Origin: Hepsetus odoe
Taxonomy: Eukaryota; Chordata; Actinopteri; Characiformes; Hepsetidae
Direction: 5' to 3'
DNA length: 64,000 nucleotides
NCBI GenBank assembly: GCA_017165825.1
Contig: CM029374.1
Span: forward strand, 5,406,765-5,470,764
The notes below the pieces were generated by a model. That model worked only from the letters and a program-made list of their open reading frames with translations, was not told the origin of the DNA and searched no databases. Positions 56,980-64,000 of the stretch are shown here, in pieces. Both the position numbers and the translations under genes were made by a program. The first letter of the stretch is position 1, and each line of letters starts with the position of its first letter.

Positions 56980-57261
56980 AAGGGGCTGGTTAAAGAGGGT
57001 GAGTGGGCTCCAGTGAGTGGTCATGTTCATTTAGTCAAACCACAAAAGGGTCTTATGTTAACAGCAGCCTACCGCAATGACCTTCAGCTCCAGTCTTTTT
57101 CTGTGCCCAGTCACAAATGTGCACACTTACACACACACCCCCACACACATACACATGTGCACACACATTATATATATTAATATACTGAGCATGAGCTTAA
57201 ATAGTTTTTATCAAGGGTATTCATTTAAACACCTTTTAAAAAATCATCATGAATTTGTTAT
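56979..57261. other. Non-coding DNA with CA-rich run
   Basis: Interrupted CA run at about 57118-57170. Confidence 0.5.
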
Positions 57262-57447
57262 GTAAATGTGCTGCTTTTTGTCATCATGAAAACAGTGGAT
57301 TAAAAACAGGCCGTTCCCATGTCCGCAAATGGGTCGCATGGACTGGAGAATTAATGATGCATTTTGTCGGTTTAACAAGGTTATATGTACAACACTGACC
57401 CCTTCAAACCAGGTTTTCCATGTTATGGACCCTTTTAAAACCTGAAA
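57262..57447 (-). mobile_element. MITE-like repeat, copy 2
   Basis: Minus strand starts TTTAAAAGGGTCCATAACAT and ends near a GATGACAAAAAGCAGCACAT phrase, in the same order as 46198-46365. Confidence 0.4.
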
Positions 57448-57859
57448 ACTCATTGACTTCATAATACATGTAAAGTCAATGGGAAGCTGCTACGGCAGGT
57501 GATTTCTTTTTTTTTTTTTACTTTTCTAATTGCAGGGAAATGTGTTGAAATGATTGTCCATGAAGACCGATCGTGTGCTACAGATGCAGCAGATCGATAT
57601 TGAATTGAAAAATGCTGAAGTATTCCTTAAATTAACTTTGTCTACAATCCTAACACAAAGGAAGCTCAAGCAGCTGGCTCCTCCCATTTCTTCGACCCTA
57701 CCAGCCCTCTAGATTAGTTAAAGCAGATGAGGAAAGTAAATGTGGCAGCCCTCAACCCTGCTGTTCCACAAACTTAATTTTCCAATTTGTGTGAAGACAA
57801 GATGGCAGGAAACCAAGCAATTTGCAGCAAGGGTTGCTGCACTCCTTGGCCACTAAGCA
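57448..57859. other. Non-coding DNA
   Basis: Poly-T run at about 57508-57519; nothing recognised. Confidence 0.4.
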
Positions 57860-58230
57860 TTGTGCGTAATTATCCCTTAAAAGGGGAGGGTGGGGGGGGG
57901 ATGCCATGTTAGATTAAGATGAACCCACATCAGAGCTGTATGAGTCAGCCTCATTACAACTAATTATGAGCCAATTAGAAACATCATTTAACTAAACGAG
58001 CAAATAATGTCCAGGATATTGAGGGAGGCCGACTGCACTTCTGCAGCCCGCTGCAAGAACCATTACAAAAATTGTAGCTTTTAAATAGAATAATGACCCG
58101 CCTCATCTTCACCACTTCCCTTCTGAAGCTGGGGGTCTGAAATAAAGAGACAAGTAAAGATGGTGCAGAGATATTAGGGAGTGGACTGAACGAAAAAATA
58201 GAATCAAGCAAGCTGTGGCATGTGAGCATT
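57860..58230. promoter_or_regulatory. Repeat-free island, candidate conserved non-coding element
   Basis: GTGCGTAATTATCCC near 57861, CAACTAATTATGAGCC near 57957, GCCAATTAGAAAC near 57971 and AAATAGAATAATGACCC near 58082 lie within 240 bp, a dense TAATT pattern. A G run sits at 57892-57900. Confidence 0.4.
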
Positions 58231-58261
58231 AACCAAGAAAATGTACATAACAAACTCATTA

Positions 58262-58540
58262 TACAGAGTACTGTGCGAAAAGTCTTAAACCATCCTATAT
58301 GTTTTAGAGACAGGCATTTTTTATTTGTAATCAATTGGAGAGGAATAGTTCTCCAGGCTTTCTGAAGGACAAAGTTTTTGGCTCTCATTTTCAGCACTTG
58401 AACAGTTTGATTGTTTTTTTGTTGATTAATCCACACAGTGATCTACATCTGAACTTTCAAGCAGAACAACGCGTCTAACTTAAGACAAGAAGCAGTGAAG
58501 AAACAGGTGCAGATGATTCCAGATGATCAGGTGATTAGTT
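58262..58540 (-). mobile_element. DNA-transposon-like repeat, part 1 of a copy split by SINE-A
   Basis: Starts TACAGAGTACTGTGCGAAAA (terminal), then TTCTGAAGGACAAAG, TTGGCTCTCATTTTCAGC and AACAGGTGCAGATGATTCC, i.e. the 45.2 kb copy reversed. It breaks at about 58540 and resumes at 58766. Confidence 0.6.
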
Positions 58541-58765
58541 TACCAAATCGGAAGGTCTTGGGTTCGAATTGCAGGCCAGTAGGTCGTCCTAATGTAACCT
58601 TGAGTAAGGTACCGCCCCCGTCACTGCTCCCTGGGCACTTTAAATAGCTGCTCACTGCTGCATACACTGCTGGGTGAAATGCAGAGGAAGCATTTCGTTG
58701 TGTCTCACTGTGTTCTGTGTTTCACAATGACAAATAGCCACTTTCACTTCATTTCACTTTCAATA
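58541..58765 (+). mobile_element. SINE-A, head-truncated, inside the DNA-transposon-like repeat
   Basis: Begins close to the B-box (GGTCTTGGGTTCGAATTGC), GAGTAAGGTACCGCCCCCGT core, GGGTGAAATGCAGAGG and a good CACTTTCACTTCATTTCAC end. Confidence 0.85.
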
Positions 58766-58930
58766 CTGGTGATGTTGAATGCTGAGTGGTTGGATCTATC
58801 TTTAGGCATGTTGTGGCCTTTTGCAGCATTTGTACCAATTTGTTTTAGAAAAGGTTTGACACAAAATAGTGTCTTTCCACAAGCAATGTGATTAACTGGC
58901 CAACAAATGAAAAATGAACAAATGGAAACA
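58766..58930 (-). mobile_element. DNA-transposon-like repeat, part 2
   Basis: ACTGGTGATGTTGAATGC and GAGTGGTTGGATC match, reversed, the GCATTCAGTATTAGCAGTAA region of the 45.2 kb copy and the corresponding 6.8 kb piece. Confidence 0.55.
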
Positions 58931-59034
58931 GTCAAAATCAACTGACACGAAGACACATTGAGGTTAAGAAAACGTTTTTTTTCTTATTTTTAAAGCTACC
59001 ATTTAAAAGAAAAGGTGATGATAATGACTACCCA

Positions 59035-59690
59035 GACAATACACTGATATTATTAAAACCACTGACCGTTGTGAATGACATTGACTCTCATTACACTAGC
59101 AAATGTCAAGAGCTGCAAAATATTAGAAAGTAGTGAACTGTCAGTTCTTATAGTTGATGTAATGGAAATGGGAAAAAGTTTTTTCTTTGAAGAGGATCAG
59201 ACTGTGATGACTGGACGACTGGGTCAGACCATCACCACAACTGCAGCTCCTGTCGTATGTTCTAGACATGCAGTGGATAGTACCTAAAGTGGTCAACAAA
59301 AGAAAAACCGCTAAACCAACAACAGGGTCTTGATGCCCTCACAAGACTTCCTGATGTGTGTGGGGAACGATCAGACCAGATGGTTTGATCCCACAGAAGT
59401 TACTGCAGCACAAATTGCAGAGAAAGAAAGCGCTGGCAATGACTAAAAGGTGTCAGGAGACACAATGCATAGCAGCTTGCTGAATATGGGGCTGTGTAGC
59501 TGCAGACCAGTCAGAGTGCCCATGCCGACTGACTGCAACAGGCATGTGAGCATCAGAAGTGGACAACTCAACAATGGAAGAAGTATCCTCTTTCAGTGGG
59601 ATCAGCAGTATTGTCAAAATTGTTCAGTGTTGAAGAGCATATGGTTAGATGTTTTAGGGAGTTCTACCTCTGTTGCTCACTAGGGGCTCA
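59035..59690 (+). pseudogene. Tc1-like transposase relic, N-terminal part
   Basis: ATTATTAAAACCACTGACCG at the 5' side is the end region typical of a fish Tc1-like transposon. The plus frame then reads MTGRLGQTITTTAAPVVCSR and HAVDST, the first helix-turn-helix; later broken frames match VRSHRSYCSTN and RPVRVPM segments of the second one. Several stops and shifts are present. The match fades after about 59690, so the catalytic DDE domain is absent. Same family as 4255-5220. Confidence 0.75.
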
Positions 59691-60539
59691 GACTCGGATT
59701 CAGTAAAGCTGCTTTGTGAGAATGACGGGATTTATATAAAAATAACAGACGACTTACAGGAGGGGACTTTTTCTAGGCTTTCGGAGAATAAAATTCTTTG
59801 CACTCTTTCATAAAAGTGAAGAATTGACAAGCGCAAAGGCAAAAATGGACAAATTCAATCTCTTTGTTTGTTTTCAGTTTTTAAAATCCATTTTTTGTTT
59901 GTATTCATTTAGAGATTTCCAGTGAGTATGTGTATTTTATAACCCCCTGCACCGCATCTGTGCCTGATACGGTCATGCAGCACAACACACTAAACTGCAC
60001 TTGTACTTATTTTTCATTCATAAAATCAGCAAAACATATTACCAGGCATGTCAAAAGTCACACTTGAAAACTTTGTATAGGTGCACTTTTGTCAGGTTTC
60101 CAGTTCCTGACTGGAGCTCACCTGCACAATTCAAGCAGTTCAAACCTTTGCATATGACTTCCTGATAAAAGGGCCAGTATGTGTAAATACAAGGTGGGTA
60201 TTTCTGATGAACTGACAATTCTGGGTACGCCAGACCGAAATGTCTTGTCTTATCTTAAGACAATGCTCCATTAGTCTCATAGAGGCCTGAAGGGTAATAA
60301 GTTCATAATAGCCAGTGCTGGACTAGCATGGACTTTCCTGGGATTTTCCTTTAACTCGCTTGTAAATAATGGCAGTAACTAAATGCTGAGTCAGTGATGT
60401 ATTGTCCTTTTGATCAGACTGCGAGTAAGTCTCAAGTAGCTCTGGGAACAGCTTGATGGCTTCATATTGACATTGTTGTGAGAGAGAAAGACAGAACAGG
60501 AAAGGGAGCGAGAGGAGGGGTGTAAACACGATTTTCCCC
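59691..60539. other. Unique DNA, nothing recognised
   Basis: No exon or repeat family. Confidence 0.4.
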
Positions 60540-60830
60540 CTGGCTCTTCCATTTAGGGCTGATATAAAGCAGAATCAGGATAAATCACTTATGGCCTGAG
60601 CCCTCCATTTTAGTCATTAGTCTGGACCTACGGCAGCTCGTGTGGTTCAGAAGTGACGTCGAAGCCTGACAGAAACCTAATTATGCTTCCTCAAGATTCA
60701 TTTACAGGCAAGAGCAGGTCCGTGGAGATGCCGGCTGTAATGCCTTGCAATCTCTGTAAACGTCTGTCCAGGCTTTTGCCTCTCATTCATTTACCGTCAA
60801 GCTAGCCCTAGCGATAAAGGTGGGGGTTCT
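60540..60830. promoter_or_regulatory. Repeat-free island, candidate conserved non-coding element
   Basis: GATAAATCACTTATGG near 60579, TTTTAGTCATTAGTCTGG near 60610, AGTGACGTCG (CRE-like TGACGTC, 60654-60660) and CCTAATTATGCTTCC near 60676. Inferred only. Confidence 0.35.
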
Positions 60831-61011
60831 GCTTTGACCATATCTGAAGATACAATCTCAGGTTGCTAAAGGGTTTTGGCTTGGACATAGAATGTAACCT
60901 TTTATAGAGGATATTTATACCTTAAAAAGGTTCTTCAGACCCACCGTTTGATAAAATCTTATTAAAAATATAGCTTTCTTAATGGTTCATGAACATATGG
61001 TTCTGGGAAGG
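60831..61011. other. Non-coding DNA
   Basis: Nothing recognised. Confidence 0.4.
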
Positions 61012-61198
61012 AGTGGTGGGTGTCTAGAGAAAGGTTACTCACTTGTAGACCAAGAGGTCACAGGTTCAAATCCTACCTCTAGCACTGCTACCATTGGGTT
61101 CCTGAACCCCAAGTGGCTCCAGGGAGACTGTCCCTGTAGGAAATGGCAGTTCCTCTGGATAAGAGCATCTGCTAAATGGCATAAATGTAAATGTAAAA
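61012..61198 (+). mobile_element. SINE-B
   Basis: GTGGTGGGTGTCTAGAG head, CACAGGTTCAAATCCTACC at the B-box, GGCTCCAGGGAGACTGTCC and TCCTCTGGATAAGAGCAT with an ATAAATGTAAATGTAAA end. Confidence 0.85.
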
Positions 61199-61598
61199 CC
61201 TTTCCTTAAGTTCCTTAAGCCTCAAGAGGGTTCCTCACACTCACAAGTATCATTTACAAAATTGGTTCTTTAAAGAGTCATTCACTGAAATGTTTAGAGA
61301 ATGAAAGCGGCTTCTTCTATGACACTCTCAGAAAAAATTCTAACTTGGGTGTGCAAGGGTGATCTCTTGCTTCACTGATTAGATATGCCTTACCTTTAGT
61401 TAGCGAAAATAATTGCATGACAATATATTATGAAAATGCACAAATGCCCCTGAAATCTCCTGAAAAAAAAAATTGTATTTAATTTATGCAATTGGACTCA
61501 AGGGCCATGCTGCACCTTTGAGTCTACATGTTTACAGTTTGTACTCTTTTTATTTTACCTAAAAGTGTTTTTGACAGTGCAGAAGAGTTTATACTACT
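61199..61598. other. Non-coding DNA
   Basis: Nothing recognised. Confidence 0.4.
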
Positions 61599-61830
61599 TT
61601 GGCCTAGTGGTTAGGGACTAAGCCCCAGGGTCAGCAGATCACGCGTTTGAATCCCAGACCAGTAGGTTGCCCTGAGGTACACTTCACCAAGGTACCGTCC
61701 CCATCACTGCTCCCCAGGCGCTTTAAATAGCCCCTTGCTTCAAGGTGTGTGGGGGTGAAAAGCAGAGACTGAATTTTCACAAATTCACAAACATAATAAT
61801 CACAAAATAGTCACTTTCACTCACTTTCAC
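61599..61830 (+). mobile_element. SINE-A, near full length
   Basis: TTTGGCCTAGTGGTTAGGG head, GCGTTTGAATCCCAGACC at the B-box, AAGGTACCGTCCCCATCACT core and CACTTTCACTCACTTTCAC end. Confidence 0.85.
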
Positions 61831-61947
61831 TTGATATAAAGGTTCCTATTTGTTCCAATATATTCTCCCTCTAAAAGGTTCTAAGTAGAAAGGATCATTT
61901 GTTCTTAGATAGTGTTGCATTTAAGTCATTTGGGCAATATAGTCAAC

Positions 61948-62136
61948 CCCTTCCCAATGGGTTGCCCTGAGGTACCCTTGAGCAAGGTGCCGTCCCCGTC
62001 CCGCTCCTCCCTGCGATGGGCTGGCGACCTGTCCAGGGTGCGTCCCCAGTCCTCGCCCTGTGTGCGCTGGGTTGGACTCCAGCACTCCCCCGCAACCCCG
62101 TTTGGGACAAGCGGCAGATAATGGATGGATGGATGG
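61948..62136 (+). mobile_element. SINE-AL, 5'-truncated, with perfect 13-bp target duplication
   Basis: Starts after the B-box (CAATGGGTTGCCCTGAGG), passes GCAAGGTGCCGTCCCCGTC, switches to CCCTGCGATGGGCTGGCG and ends in (ATGG)n. CAATATAGTCAAC flanks it at 61935-61947 and 62137-62149 without a mismatch, so it is a recent insertion. Confidence 0.95.
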
Positions 62137-62149
62137 CAATATAGTCAAC

Positions 62150-63186
62150 TTTTAGGCATGCCTTAAGTGAGGCTCTTCCATCATCTCATCTCAACATCCA
62201 CATCTGATGTTCAAGTTTGCAATAGTTTTGTCGGTTCTGTAATGCAAATCTTTAGTGTTGACAAATGCCACAAATGGGTTATTCGCTCAATTTACATAAT
62301 ATATCTCAATAACATTACTTTCAATGCACTTGATATTACTGCGGCACGGTGTTGAATTTCAATCAATTGCCAGGCAGCTTAATGCTTTGAACTGAATCTC
62401 AAATTAAAACCCTCTCGAGCATTTGATATGTTTAAACGTATCCACCTTTTCTGCCGCTTGCTTATCAATCAGAAATGTATACTGATTGCAGAACTGTATA
62501 TGTTCCTAACGCAAGAGTAAAGTTCTCATGGAAGGAACAAAAGGGACTGTGGATAACAAAAAAACGAAAAAGGAGTGGCAGGTGTGCACATCAGCAGGAG
62601 TTCCAGAGAATGGAAAATGAAAGATGTAGAAATGAGGTGTATGAAGGCAAAATAAAAGATAGAAATAGAAAAGAGGCATAAGAGAAGGTTTTGGATTAAA
62701 GTACAACAGAAAACTCTCAGACTTCAGTTCTGAGGAGCCAAGATGTAGCAGGCAGATATTTGTTAGCTAAACGTGAAAGACACAAAATTAGGAAAGGACC
62801 CGTCTGAGAGATTATCCAGAATCTTCTGCTGATGTTGGTGGGTGTCATGGAGGAAGAGCATAGCAGAGAAACTAAGGGCACAATAGAATAGACCTTGGTG
62901 ATGCCGAGTGGAGGAAGCCTTGTTGAAATTAGCAACGGCGTTACATAAGATGCAAGAAGTTTATTTTATCAATCAAGGAAGATTAAATATCTGCTTTGTG
63001 CCATTTACAGATATGCTAATTAAGCTACCTGTTCATATGCCGTACATCTGCAAGGCTCATAGACTTTATAGTAAAGGAACATTTCAATCATCAGTTAATG
63101 GAGTTTTATGCTTTTTCTAATCTACAAAAAAATGTTACAGCCGGGAGATGTTCGAAAACATGATTAAAAAGTCACTGAAGTTTTAA
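62150..63186. promoter_or_regulatory. Unique DNA with a candidate regulatory part at 62190-62460
   Basis: TAATGCAAATC (octamer-like, 62240-62250), TTTCAATCAATTGCC near 62356 and CAGCTTAATGC lie in repeat-free sequence. 62475-62700 is A-rich with a low-complexity lysine/arginine-rich frame that is not called. Confidence 0.3.
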
Positions 63187-63388
63187 AGGGTGTTCTAGTG
63201 GTGGGTACTTGCCTATGGACCAATGGCTCAAGAGGTCCCAGGTTCAAATCCCACCTCTAGCACTACCACCTCTGGGTCCCTGAGCAAGACCCTTAACCCT
63301 GAGTGTCTCCAGGGGGACTGTCCCTGTAATTAGGACATGGAAGTCACTCTGGATAAGTCTGTTAAATGCCGTAAATGTAAATGTAAAG
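63187..63388 (+). mobile_element. SINE-B, fullest copy in the window
   Basis: GGGTGTTCTAGTGGTGGG head, CCCAGGTTCAAATCCCACC at the B-box, GCAAGACCCTTAACCCTGAG, GTGTCTCCAGGGGGACTGTC, then CACTCTGGATAAG and CCGTAAATGTAAATGTAAA. A deletion has removed part of GAGCATCTGCT. Confidence 0.9.
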
Positions 63389-63952
63389 AAGGTACTGATT
63401 GTAGTTATCATTGCTGTTGGAACGAAACCCTGTGTTGGCACTCTTGTCTTTTTTCTTTCACATAATTTGAAAATGCCAGCTGCATTTAAGCAATGTGATA
63501 AATTCAGTTACACTGTGGCCATAGACATGGCTGTTACACTTAAAGAAAGTTTTTTTAATATATACTAACCTCTCCTGCTTTTTTATTTTCTTTGGACATA
63601 CAAGGTTTTGTTGCCAATTTTGATCAAAAATAAGGTACTTTTGTTGAATTTAATTGATGGTTTTGCATATTTCATTTTTCAGTGTAATAACACTACACTA
63701 ATGATATATCGTTTCATATTGATATACTGACACCTCCATTGAACCACTATCAGATTTCAGTTTTATTATTAATTACATCATAACCGAATATTAATAGATG
63801 ACTTGCTGACTAGCTGAAGTGTTTCTGTGAATTCTTGCTTTTTTTTTAAAGATGTGGAATCAGAAGTTTCCTGAGAATGATAATACAATTTTACAGTAAC
63901 TTATATTATATCTTACTTATATTATATCTATAAGTTATATCAGTTAAATCTT
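63389..63952. other. AT-rich DNA, nothing recognised
   Basis: No exon or repeat family. Confidence 0.4.
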
Positions 63953-64000
63953 ATCCATCCATCCATTATCTGCCGCTTGTCCCAAACGGGGTCGCGGGGG
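63953..64000 (-). mobile_element. SINE-AL or LINE 3' end, cut by the window edge
   Basis: (CCAT)n followed by TATCTGCCGCTTGTCCC and ACGGGGTCGCGG is the reverse of the LINE-type 3' end at 62060-62136. The body lies beyond the window. Confidence 0.85.

Noticed and set aside
57984..58436. A 150-residue minus-strand open frame
   Set aside because: It runs from unique DNA into the end of the DNA-transposon-like repeat at 58262, so it cannot be a conserved gene; no domain is visible.
59075..59287. Candidate host gene with a helix-turn-helix
   Set aside because: The reading is the N-terminus of a Tc1-like transposase with nearby stops and the transposon end sequence just upstream.

Overview
The window looks like 64 kb of non-coding DNA from a teleost fish. 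The evidence is the repeat content: tRNA-derived SINEs of fish type, relics of fish Tc1-like transposons, an RTE-like LINE, an L2/CR1-like LINE, and very many long (GT)n, (CT)n and (GATA)n arrays. No bacterial, plasmid or viral organisation is visible. The species cannot be named from the sequence alone.

I found no host protein-coding exon that I can support. All open frames are short. Those that translate into something recognisable are transposable-element relics: three Tc1-like transposase remnants (4255-5220, 5945-6490, 59035-59690), an RTE-like reverse transcriptase remnant (28010-28720) with RTE-like 3' ends at 11795-11945 (minus) and 47476-47780 (plus), and the C-terminus of an L2/CR1-like LINE (6822-7322).

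Four SINE-like groups dominate; I label them here. SINE-A has a tRNA-like head and a GTGAAAGTGA-type 3' end (about 20 pieces on both strands). SINE-AL has the same head joined to a LINE-type 3' end ending in (ATGG)n. SINE-B has a different tRNA-like head and the 3' end GCTCTGGATAAGAGC...CTGCTAAATG. The LT group is a longer element carrying the same LINE-type 3' end as SINE-AL. Several copies are nested: a solo LTR with a perfect 5-bp target duplication inside a SINE-A (44014-44255), a LINE and a SINE-A at almost the same point of two copies of one DNA-transposon-like repeat (6.8 and 58.5 kb), and SINE-A fragments inside a Tc1-like relic (4.8-5.1 kb).

Between the repeats lie islands of repeat-free sequence rich in TAATTA, TTAAT, TGACA and similar cores. 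The clearest are 480-1660, 3390-4080, 9130-9860, 18170-19780, 20790-21480, 23640-24900, 31010-31700, 33600-34200, 37190-37830, 51660-52080, 57860-58230, 60540-60830 and 62190-62460. The pattern fits a gene desert that regulates a developmental gene outside the window. This is an inference: conservation cannot be measured from one sequence.

I see no undescribed defence, biosynthetic or mobile system. The most original observations are the SINE families that share heads and swap tails together with a LINE carrying the SINE-B tail, the solo LTR, a decayed tRNA-Asp-like gene beside a SINE, an old strand-biased ACCTT-rich array, an AT-rich 25-bp-arm hairpin, and several motif-dense candidate regulatory islands.
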